NCBI GenBank assembly: GCA_009829735.1
Contig: CM020619.1
Coordinates: forward strand, 8,422,375-8,486,374
Direction of reading: 5' to 3'
DNA: 64,000 nucleotides
DNA from: Pyropia yezoensis
Lineage: Eukaryota > Rhodophyta > Bangiophyceae > Bangiales > Bangiaceae
In this document: in pieces, positions 32,740 through 42,600 of the stretch
How positions within the stretch are numbered: the stretch's first letter is position 1
How the letters are laid out: every line of letters starts with the position of its first letter
Notes under the pieces: generated by a model
What the model was told of the DNA's origin: nothing
The model's input: the letters and a program-made list of their open reading frames with translations, nothing else
Database searches by the model: none
Program-made: the position numbers and the translations under genes

Positions 32740-32891
32740 CGCAGCGGGTCTAAAACCGAGTACCTACATTTCCGTTCAAGACGGCCCTCAGGGGGTCGTG
32801 AGGGCCTGCTTACAGAAGCCGACCCCCCCACAGAGGCCGTAAAGGCCATCTTGCACGGAACTGTAGGTACTCGGTCTTAGACCCACTGCGC
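32740..32891. repeat. Fold-back (MITE-like) inverted repeat
   Basis: Arms of about 48 bp (32740-32786 and 32844-32891, roughly 85% matched) around a 57-bp loop. The left arm starts GCGCAGCGGGTCTAAAACCG and the right arm ends CGGTCTTAGACCCACTGCGC. No coding potential. Confidence 0.7.
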
Positions 32892-33405
32892 TGTGAACCG
32901 AGAGCGGCGCGGAACTGAACGATCGTGGGTCGCGCGTGCTCTCTGTTCCCCACGCGGAAGCTTACTACTTGCGGGTCCGCGACGGCCCGCTCTTCACGTT
33001 CCTCCCACCTCCTCTTCCCTCTCCTTCTGGCGTGCCCCGCTCCGCCATCTGGCTGCGTGTCTCTTCCACCCGCTCGGCGGATGTGGCAGGGGCCGGGCGC
33101 CCTCTTCATTGCCGCATTGACCCCTACGCCCTGTCAAGAACGCCCATTGACTGTGGAGGACGAGGCGGTTGCGGCCGAGGCGGGACGGATTGTAGCGGCT
33201 GTGGCGGGACGTGCCGCGGCTGTCGCAGCGGGACGGGCCGAAGCGGCTGTGGTGGGACGGGCGGTGGCGACTGTGGTGGAATGGGCGGCGGCAGCTGTGG
33301 GGCAGTTGGCGGTGTTGGTCGTGGCGGGGCTCGTTGTGGCGATCAAGGTAGCGTGTACGGGACAGACTGTCCGTCCACACTCGTGCTACCTTTTGCGCTC
33401 GGTGT
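32892..33405. other. Region with degenerate 27-30 bp repeats
   Basis: Between about 33160 and 33330, variants of GCGGCTGTGGCGGGACG recur every 27-30 bp, giving Ala/Val/Gly-rich frames. No gene is recognised before the coiled-coil frame that follows. Confidence 0.4.
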
Positions 33406-34114
33406 TTGCGCTGTATTTGCGCTGAGATAGGTTCACCGCGTGTGACGCGGTCTCTGTCCGGCGGGCGCGTCGGTCCTGGCTCAGCATTCGATGGTGGGCG
33501 CCTGTCGGCGGCATCAGGGCCCTCCACAAGGGTGCTCATTGCGCGCATCGCTAAAGCGACCCGGGAGCGGGATGATCTCGCGTTGATGCTTGAGCGTGGG
33601 CGGGTGCGGACCAGCGTGCTGTCCGACTTTCTGAAGGCGCCCGGCAAGCTTCCACCGGACACCGCGCTGCAGTTGTCCGCCGAAATAAGGACGGTGGATG
33701 GCGAGATGCGGACGTGCAGGAAGGACCTCCACGAAGCGAACGAGAGGCTCATTACCCTTGAGGCGGAGCTGGGGACCAAGAGGCCGCCGCGGGCTCGGAG
33801 TCTTCCCATCCTCCCTGCTCTTCCGTCTCGCTCTGGAGGGGCATCTGCCAGCGTCGCACCGCTGCCGTCCCCACCGAGCTCAACTGCGGCTCCGACGCTG
33901 CACACCTTCATATCCCCGTCAAACCCGGCCTCGGACTCTCCCCGGTCTGAACGTCGGCCGTCGGGACCATGTGCAACCGTGATGCTGGCCCACGATCCAC
34001 CGACCCACCCCGCATCTTTCCCGCATTGCGGCCGGACGAGGCTTCTGTAACGGCGGCTGTGGCCGACCAAGAGGGATCTCGGCCTCTGCTGGAGTCGTTG
34101 GTGGTCGTGAGCAT
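33406..34114 (+). CDS. N-terminal coiled-coil part of a gene split by the chromovirus
   Basis: A plus-strand frame (open from 33406 to 34050, first ATG at about 33584) encodes a heptad-rich helix: IARIAKATRERDDLALML, LSAEIRTVDGEMRTC and LHEANERLITLEAELG. It is followed by a Pro/Ser-rich linker. In the next frame (ATG 33969 onward) the sequence EGSRPLLESLVVVS leads exactly to the insertion site. Removing the chromovirus and one AGCAT copy joins that frame directly to MSAKGVLEQ of the downstream kinase-like ORF. One frame change or small intron between 33900 and 34050 is needed to connect the coiled coil. I infer, but cannot prove, that 33.5-34.1 and 46.35-47.86 kb were one gene. Confidence 0.4.
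34110..34114 (+). other. Target site duplication of the chromovirus, left copy
   Basis: AGCAT directly before the TG of the left LTR; the same five bases follow the right LTR at 46348-46352. Confidence 0.9.
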
Positions 34115-34652
34115 TGTAGCAGTACTCCCAAGCACCAACCCCGAGTCAGGGAAGGAAGAGGAGTATTGCCGATATCCCAACTTGGGACACCGGAAGCAAG
34201 CACCTCCACACAGCCGAACACGGAACTTGCGTGTGGTGAGCGGGTCACTCACCAAGGCACGAACAAGATGTGTCGGAGCCAGACGGTGTTTTCTTGCTTG
34301 GCCAGCCAAGGTGGGCCCTCCCCGCCTTGCTGTCCCTCCTTATCAACCCTCCTCACACGCTCACGCAACCCCTCAAAACACTCAGAAAATGAACCCTCAA
34401 ACAAACCAATCATATCACTCCACATGCAAAGAACTCAAAGCGTAGAAATCCGTCTGGCTCCCGTGCAAAAATCCCAAGAAACAAATACCAGCAGCATTAC
34501 CCTGCTCTAGTATGTCGGAAGTCCTAGTCGAATTTCCGTCCAGAAGTCAGGAAGTTTCACCATCGGGGTCGGGTGAATTTCGACTTCCGGTCAGGTCCAC
34601 TTGACCCGAATCTTCAAAGTATTGGTACCGAATTCCGGCCCAATCTCCCACA
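34115..34652 (-). repeat. 3' LTR of the chromovirus (left)
   Basis: Starts TGTAGCAGTACTCCCAAGC and ends CAATCTCCCACA on the plus strand; 538 bp. It differs from the right LTR mainly by single-base indels (for example in the GGTCACTCACC and CATCGGGGTCGGG segments), some of which look like sequencing errors near a contig end. Confidence 0.9.
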
Positions 34653-34664
34653 TTTCCCCTTCTC
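34653..34664 (-). promoter_or_regulatory. Polypurine tract
   Basis: On the minus strand GAGAAGGGGAAA directly abuts the start of the 3' LTR, the position of the plus-strand DNA primer in reverse transcription. Confidence 0.75.
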
Positions 34665-35339
34665 AAAAGTCCAGCCGTCCCGTGGACGTCCAATCAGCGG
34701 CGAGTCGCAGTGACCGGGAGAGGAGGATGCAATTCCCGAGTTGAGATGCAAAGTACGGTGCATCGCTGGCGTCTAGCGTGCACCAGGGGTTACGCCGGGG
34801 TTGCCTCGCGTCCGGCGGGGCCCTCCGGGAGAGGCCAGTCCTCTCCGTGGGGGTGCGCTCTCCTGCCCTGACACTGGGTAGAGGAGCCCCTCCACGCGAA
34901 ACAGGTGTGGGGGGGAAAGTCATCCCCCACCTGGTCAGGGTGCTCCACGGGTGGGACTCACGTGTGGGTGAGCCCCCTAATCTGGGTGTCGGGCGTACCT
35001 CCGCCACACCCCCTGCCCCTCAACTGGAGGAGTAGGGCGTCGACGTTCTCACTCGGAACGTCGACCTGCACCTGCCCCTTCAGTTGGGGTACGGTTGCTC
35101 TCGGGGGGTCGGGTTGTGTCCCCCCCTTCAGCTCGATCCACCCCCAGCTGGCTCTCTGCGGGGTGTTCCTCACTCCTTCCCCCCTTTCTAGTCAGGTTGA
35201 GGGGTGTGCGCACCCCGAGTTGGGGGTGTTGCACTCGGTCGCCGGCGGTGGGACTCGGCCGCCGGTGCGGGGTCTTCTCTCCCCTTCGTGTGTGCGGGCG
35301 GGTGTGTGCCTTCCCGCCGCTGCTCCCTCGCGTCGGCGG
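34665..35339. other. Non-coding 3' spacer of the chromovirus
   Basis: Between the polypurine tract and the tandem-repeat field; no conserved protein seen. A hairpin GTCGACGTTC...GAACGTCGAC lies at about 35039-35065. The same sequence recurs at 36665-37330 beyond the gap. Confidence 0.6.
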
Positions 35340-35632
35340 GTCTGTCTCTTCCCGCCGTGCGGTTGGTGTCGTTGGTTGGGGTGGTGTCTTCCCCTTCCGC
35401 CCCTGTGTCGGGCGTCTTCGTTGTCGGTGGGGCGTGGGTTGTGTTCCCCCCCTTTGTCCTCGTTGGCGGGGTTGTGTCTTCCCCGCGCTGCCCCTTGTGT
35501 CGGGCTTCTTCGTTGTCGGTGGGGGGTGTGGGTCGTGTTCCCCCCCCTTTGTCCTCGTTGGCGGGGTTGTGTCTTCCCCGCGCTGCCCCTTGTGTCGGGC
35601 TTCTTCGTTGTCGGTGGGGGTGTGGGTCGTGT
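35340..35632. repeat. Tandem repeat of about 93 bp in the chromovirus 3' spacer
   Basis: Units run CCCTTGTGTCGGGCTTCTTC, GTTGTCGGTGGGG..GTG, TCGTGTTCCCCC, CTTTGTCCTCGTTGGCGGGG and TGTGTCTTCCCCGCGCTG. About three units lie before the gap and about two in the equivalent place after it (37330-37537). Confidence 0.75.
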
Positions 35633-36132
35633 NNNNNNNNNNNNNNNNNNNNNNNNNNNNNNNNNNNNNNNNNNNNNNNNNNNNNNNNNNNNNNNNNNNN
35701 NNNNNNNNNNNNNNNNNNNNNNNNNNNNNNNNNNNNNNNNNNNNNNNNNNNNNNNNNNNNNNNNNNNNNNNNNNNNNNNNNNNNNNNNNNNNNNNNNNNN
35801 NNNNNNNNNNNNNNNNNNNNNNNNNNNNNNNNNNNNNNNNNNNNNNNNNNNNNNNNNNNNNNNNNNNNNNNNNNNNNNNNNNNNNNNNNNNNNNNNNNNN
35901 NNNNNNNNNNNNNNNNNNNNNNNNNNNNNNNNNNNNNNNNNNNNNNNNNNNNNNNNNNNNNNNNNNNNNNNNNNNNNNNNNNNNNNNNNNNNNNNNNNNN
36001 NNNNNNNNNNNNNNNNNNNNNNNNNNNNNNNNNNNNNNNNNNNNNNNNNNNNNNNNNNNNNNNNNNNNNNNNNNNNNNNNNNNNNNNNNNNNNNNNNNNN
36101 NNNNNNNNNNNNNNNNNNNNNNNNNNNNNNNN
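35633..36132. other. Assembly gap (500 N)
   Basis: Exactly 500 N, so probably a placeholder. The sequence before it (34133-35632) starts again right after it (36133 onward). Confidence 0.95.
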
Positions 36133-37537
36133 GAGTCAGGGAAGGAAGAGGAGTATTGCCGATATCCCAACTTGGGACACCGGAAGCAAGCACCTCCACA
36201 CAGCCGAACACGGAACTTGCGTGTGGTGAGCGGGTCCACTCACCAAGGCACGAACAAGATGTGTCGGAGCCAGACGGTGTTTTCTTGCTTGGCCAGCCAA
36301 GGTGGGCCCTCCCCGCCTTGCTGTCCCTCCTTATCAACCCTCCTCACACGCTCACGCAACCCCTCAAAACACTCAGAAAATGAACCCTCAAACAAACCAA
36401 TCATATCACTCCACATGCAAAGAACTCAAAGCGTAGAAATCCGTCTGGCTCCCGTGCAAAAATCCCAAGAAACAAATACCAGCAGCATTACCCTGCTCTA
36501 GTATGTCGGAAGTCCTAGTCGAATTTCCGTCCAGAAGTCAGAAGTTTCACCATCGTGGGTCGGGTGAATTTCGACTTCCGGGTCAGGTCCACTTGACCCG
36601 AATCTTCAAAGTATTGGTACCCGAATTCCGGCCCAATCTCCCACATTTCCCCCTTCTCAAAAGTCCAGCCGTCCCGGTGGACGTCCAATCAGCGGCGAGT
36701 CGCAGTGACCGGGAGAGGAGGATGCAATTCCCGAGTTGAGATGCAAAGTACGGTGCATCGCTGGCGTCTAGCGTGCACCAGGGTTACGCCGGGGTTGCAC
36801 TCGCGTCCGGCGGGGCCCTCCGGGAGAGGCAGTCCCTCTCCGTGGGGTGCGCTCTCTGCCCTGACACTGGGTAGAGGAGCCCCCTCCACGCGAAACAGGT
36901 GTGGGGGGGAAAGTCATCCCCCACCTGGTCAGGGTGCTCCACGGGTGGACTCACGTGTGGGTGAGCCCCCTAATCTGGGTGTCGGCGTACCTCCGCCACA
37001 CCCCCTGCCCCTCAACTGGAGGAGTAGGGCGTCGACGTTCTCACTCGGAACGTCGACCTGCACCTGCCCCTTCAGTTGGGGTACGGTTGCTCTCGGGGGG
37101 TCGGGTTGTGTCCCCCCCTTCAGCTCGATCCACCCCCAGCTGGCTCTCTGCGGGGTGTTCCTCACTCCTTCCCCCCCTTTCTAGTCAGGGTTGAGGGGTG
37201 TGCGCACCCCGAGTTGGGGGTGTTGCACTCGGTCGCCGGCGGTGGGACTCGGCCGCCGGTGCGGGGTCTTCTCTCCCCTTCGTGTGTGCGGGCGGGTGTG
37301 TGCCTTCCCGCCGCTGCTCCCCTCGCGTCGGCGGGTCTGTCTCTTCCCGCCGTGCGGTTGGTGTCGTTGGTTGGGGTGGTGTCTTCCCCCTTCCGCCCCT
37401 GTGTCGGGCGTCTTCGTTGTCGGTGGGGGCGTGGGTTGTGTTCCCCCCCCTTTGTCCTCGTTGGCGGGGTTGTGTCTTCCCCGCGCTGCCCCTTGTGTCG
37501 GGCTTCTTCGTTGTCGGTGGGGGGTGTGGGTCGTGTC
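36133..37537 (-). repeat. Apparent duplicate of 34133-35632 (contig overlap)
   Basis: Begins at GAGTCAGGGAAGGAAG, base 19 of the LTR, and repeats the LTR and the spacer in the same order and orientation. It differs mainly by single-base indels in homopolymers and one fewer 93-bp repeat unit. The unique spacer sequence should occur once per element, so this is most simply the start of the next contig that was not merged with the previous one. Confidence 0.75.
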
Positions 37538-37652
37538 CCCCCCCCTTGCTCTACCTCACCGAGTCGGTCAAGGTTGGTTGTCGTCGGAGGGGGAGCGGGT
37601 CGTGTCCCCCCCCGTGCTCAACCTCACCGAGTCGGTCAAGGTTGGTCGCGTG

Positions 37653-39571
37653 ATGGCGGGTGAGCCGAGTCGGCCTTTGTCCCCGTCTCCGACGTCTCTG
37701 TCGGACAAGCGACGGACGGGAGAGGAGGCCCTCGGGACTGAGGAGTCTCTCAGCCGGGGGTCGGCCATGGAGACGACTCGTCCCGGGGCGAGGGTCGGAG
37801 GCGGCCGCCTCAGCCGTCCCCGCCCCATCACCTCCTACTGCCCCCCTCGGCCGTGGTCCCACCGGGGGATGGGTCTTCCAACCCGGTGGCGGAAGGGGAT
37901 GTGACTCCCATCCCCCGCCTTCCTGAGTCACGACTGCTACTCCCGCCGCGGCCCCGTCCTCCTATGGGGCCCCGAGCCTGGGCGCCTCCCAAGTCAGTCG
38001 GGGAGCTTCCCGACTGCAAGCTCAAGGATGTCTACTTGATCATCCCCGAGCCACGGCGGACCGACGTATGGTACCGCCGGACTCGTCGGTACCCCAACCA
38101 GGTGACTCTACCTGATGGGGTGGTCTGCGACCTACCAGCGCTACTCTGCCTGGCGGACGCGCCTGAAGTCCAGGCGTTGTCAACCTCCCTCGCCTTGGGG
38201 TCGGGCGACAAGGAGATCGACGACACCCACGCGGTTGTGTCTACCGAGTGGTGTGCCCTTCCCCGTCCCTACCTGGGCGGAGAGGACGCCCACGCCCAAC
38301 ACGGCGTGGTGCGAGAGGAGTTCCGACTCCGGGGCTCCTCGGGCTTCCTCATCCACGGGTCGCGGGTGGAGTTCACCCACGTACCTCTGGAGGAGCGTGA
38401 GCACCAGTACCCTTTTCTCCCAGGGTGGTGGGAGACAGTGGAGGTACCTTGTGGGTTTCCGGCTCGGATCCCCCTCCTCGTTGCCTACTTTGGCTCCGTG
38501 CTACGCTCCAGCTCGGAGGGTAACCGGGTCTTCGCCTACCTCGCCACGCACTGGGTGGTCGTGGTGACTCGGGGCTGGTACTCCGATGTAGTCCATCGGG
38601 GTTACCTGTGGCACCTCCCACCGGCTCTGGTGGAGGGTATGGAAACCCTTGGCTTCCACTGGTTAGCCTTGGGCGCGGGGGACCTGGCTCCGTTCCTCCT
38701 TAAGGGTATGGTCACCCTGCACAATCGACTCGATTGGGCGCAGCTGGAACCCTTCCTCCGCCGCAACAAGCGTCCAGAGCCGGGGTTGGAGAGTGAGCCA
38801 CCCCGGGAGTTCGTCCATGTCACCCATACTCTGGTGCAGGGACAGCTGTTCTTGCGTGAGGGGTTGGGGGACTCTTCCCTTCCCTACGCAGAGGGGGTTA
38901 CTCCCTCTACGTCGCCCCCTGGCTCTGGGTGGGCGACATCATCGGCGACGACTCGTCGTGGTGCTCATCGAGGAGCCCCTCGAAGCCGCGGGCGAGCTGT
39001 GCCGACGACTTCCCCGCGGGTCGCGACTCCGACCTCGGGGGGTGTGGAGCCGACTCAGGCTCCACCCTTCCAGTTCCTCGAGCCCTTCCCCGACGTGGCG
39101 TTGGGTTCGCTACGGGTCCGAACTCCGGTACCCATGCCGATTGCGCGTGGCGTTGGCGAGATGCTTCCCAACTTGGGAGCCATCATGTATGACGCCACGG
39201 TGGAGGCCTCACTCGTGGCCTCCCTTGACACGTTGGCTTGGGTCACCCGGCGTGTCAGTCACTTCCTCGCGTCGGGCGACTCAGCCACGGCGCGACAGTC
39301 ATTGGCAGCTGAGGTCACTCGCCTCGCGGTTGGACACGAGTTTGTCCAACGGCTGCTGTCGACTCAGCAGCAGCTTCCGCGTCACGGAGGGAGTACCTCC
39401 GGACATCTATCTTACGACGGGGATGGGTCCGCGAGTCGGCGGGCCCCTCCCAGTGCTTCCACTCCGGGGCCCTCCCGAGTGGGTTACGCCCCTCCGCTAC
39501 CGGCCTACGACCCTGGGGGTTCGTGGTCGGGCGGTCCCTATAGTGGTGGGGGTGGCCATATGGAACGCTAG
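37653..39571 (+). CDS. Antisense accessory ORF of the chromovirus (unrecognised family)
   Basis: Lies between pol and the 3' LTR on the strand opposite to gag-pol. The likely start is ATG 37653 (MAGEPSRPLSPSP); a one-base change in the C run near 37845 is needed to enter the main frame, open from 37853 to TAG 39571 (572 codons). After a Pro-rich N-terminus comes a globular region: LKDVYLIIPEPRRTDVWYRR, then WWETVEVPCGFPARIP, VFAYLATHWVVVV, GYLWHLPPALVEGMETLGF and MVTLHNRLDWAQLEPFLRR. A Ser/Thr-rich linker and a C-terminal helical part follow. The order WW..VEVP.GFPA, LAT.W, LWHLP..L..G.E and M..LHN is shared with the ORF at 63012-64000. No nuclease, envelope or membrane features are seen. Plant Retand/Ogre-type gypsy elements are known to carry antisense ORFs at this position, but I cannot link them by sequence. 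Confidence 0.7.
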
Positions 39572-39699
39572 AGTCAGCGGTCGAACGACTTGTTCTTTCC
39601 TTGGTGAGAAGAGTGGTGGGTATTCTTCTCGTTTTGTATTGTGCCATAGTCGGCTTTGTTAGTAGAGAATCTTTGAAGAACCATGGTATGTGTTTGTAC

Positions 39700-42600
39700 T
39701 CATGGTTGGCTTGCCGCTCTGCTCTGACTTGGAGCAGGGACTTCATCCCCCGACGTACGAGTGCTACGTCGGCGTATAGATATGCCCACAGTCTGGCAGT
39801 ATCTACGGACCTTCTCTACTGGTAGGTCCTCTACAAACTCCCATGTGTCGGAAGTTGGTCCATACCCGAACCACCTGACTCGGAGCATGAGTCGCCCCGA
39901 CTCATCATATCCGTGCCCGACAAACTTGTCGAACACCGCCTCCAATGGCTTATTGGAAGAGGTCGGCAAGGATGGGACTTTCCATGCTTGCAAAGCCCTT
40001 TCCCAAGCGGGATCTCCCTCTGGGGGTTCGGGTGCGCGAGTCGCGTGATTCCCATTTATTGTCCGGATACCATCATCACTCTCGATGGTTAACCGACGTC
40101 CATCCGTTTTAAGGATGTGATATGGTCCCAGAGTCTTGAAGACCAATTTCCCTCCCTTATTGTCGTGGGAGTTAACATAAATCCAATCTCCAACTCGGAG
40201 CGGATCGCGACGATGTCTGACTCGGACATCGAAGTACCTCTTGTAACGGGCTTGGGCCTTCTCCATAGTAGCCCGGACAAGGGGTATCATCTCCTCCAGT
40301 CTCTGGAGTAGGGAGGCTTTCGCCTGACTCGGTGTTTGAGTCGAAGTCTCACCCTCAGTCTGGGTGAGACGCTCCACAGCTACTGACGGAAGTCGTCGGG
40401 GGCAGACGAAGGCAAACGGTGCCTCTCCCGTACTACTGTGTACCTGGGAGTTGTATGCTGTCACGAGTAGTGACGCATAACGAGCCCATGTGACTACATG
40501 GTCATGGACATAGTGACGCAACTGGCGCACTAGAGTCCTGTTGAATCGTTCCACCTGCCCATTAGTCTGGGGATGGTAAGGGGTGGCGAAGTTCGTCTGC
40601 ACCCCCAACATCTTCATGACTCCCTGATACAGGACGGACGCAAACTGTGGTCCGTTATCCGAAAGGATAGAGTCGGGGATGCCATAACTGGCAACCCAGA
40701 CGTCGAGTAACTCACTCAGAACGTCCACGGCTGTGATATCCTTGAGTGGGGATACCCGTGTGAGCTTAGTGAAGCGATCACACATCACCAGAAGGTACTC
40801 ATATCCTTCAGGTGTTCGTGGTAGTGGACCGAGTAAGTCCACTGCTATCGCTGCAAACGGCTCTGTTGCAGGAAAGAGTCTCATGGAAGAAGTCTGCCGG
40901 GACTCCATGAGTCTATTCTTTGCGCAAGTCGCGCATGCGGCTACATATCCGTACACATCAGCCACGAGTGATGGCCAATAGTACTTCTTACGTAGGGTCT
41001 GATACATCCTCGTAGACCCTGGGTGTCCACCCAACGGTGAGGAGTGCTCCCGTTGGAGGATACTCTTGCGTAACTCCTTGGGGACGACGACTTGCTTGTC
41101 CCCCTGGGTATATCCCTTACGGCAGAGTATGCCGTTGTCATTCAGGAAGAACCGAGTCGGTTGAGCCTGGTCGAGCTCCTTCCTGAGTCGTCGACAAAGT
41201 TTGTCGCTCTCCTGTGCCTGGACAAACTCATCCAAAGACACGGGTAATAATTTGGCCATGCCAGGCATCCTCGGGTCGAGGACAGTTCCGGAGCGAGTGG
41301 TCACTGCCACATGAGGGAGTTCCTCAGGGATAGGGGAAGTGTCTTTCCCATCCGTCGGTATGCGAGACAACGCGTCCGCAACCGCATGCTTCGGGCCTGG
41401 CCGATATTCAACATCATAATCGAACTCAGCGAGGCAGAGTCGCCATCGATTGAGTCGGTTATTCGTACAGGCTGTAGTGGTGAGTATCCACTTCAAAGCC
41501 TTGTGGTCACATCGAATGAGGAACTTCCTTCCTTCGATGTATGGCCGTAGCATGGAGACTGCCCATACCACGCCAAGACCCTCTACCTCCGTCACAGAAT
41601 AGTTCTTCTGGGCGGGTGAGAGTCCCTTACTGAAATAGCCAACGGGTAAATACTCCCCCGAAGGCTGTTGTTGGAGTAAGCAACAACCGAGTTGGTCGTA
41701 ACTTGCGTCCACATCAACGATGTAGTGAGCCCCCGGTCTCGGGATCGCTAACACCGGTGGGTTGCAGAGGAGCTCTCGCAACCTATCAAACGCTTCTTGC
41801 TCCGGGGGTTTGGGAGCATCCAAGCGCTTGGGCATCTTGGAACTTACCAAGTGGTTCAACGGTGCAGACACTTTGGCATAGTTCGCCACAAAGCGTCTGT
41901 ATACGTTACACATACCCAGGAAGCTCCTGAGTTGTGTCTGCGTCTGGGGGAACTTCGCCCGACGGATGGCCATGAGGTTCTTCTCATTGACCAGAATGCG
42001 ACCTGGCCGGACTATATGGCCGAGGTACTCCACCTCATTACTAAAGAGGTGACACTTCGTAGGTTTGAGTGTTACTCCTGCTTCACCCAACAGGGTAAAC
42101 ACTCTGTCCAAGTGGGACAAGTGTTCTTCGGCAGTCCCGGAGAACACAATGATATCGTCCAGATACACCAGGGCGATCTGCCACTTGACTCCGGCAAGTA
42201 TCAAGTCAATAGCACGCTGGAAAGTCGCAGGTGCATTGCAAAGCCCAAAAGGGAGCCGTGTACACTGATAAACTCCACAGTGACACGTGAAGGTGGTCAA
42301 GTGTCTGTCCTCCTTGCGGATGGGTATCTGCCAGTACCCCGCGTTGCAGTCCAACGTGGAAAAGTACTGTGCCTCACCGAGTGAGTCAAGGCAATCGTCC
42401 ATACGGGGTAAGGGGTAACTATCCCTTACCGTCCGCTCGTTTAGCTTACGATAATCGATGCAGAACCGCATCGTGCCGTCTGACTTGGGCACCAAGACTA
42501 TGGGACTGGCCCACTCACTTGAGCAAGGCTCAATGACACCCATGTCTTGCATCCGTTGGACCTGCTCTCGGGTGAGTTCCCGTGAGTCTGGTCCCATACG

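Noticed and set aside
34905-36501. Long frames crossing the N gap
   Set aside because: They consist largely of undetermined residues across the 500-N gap plus translated non-coding spacer and LTR.
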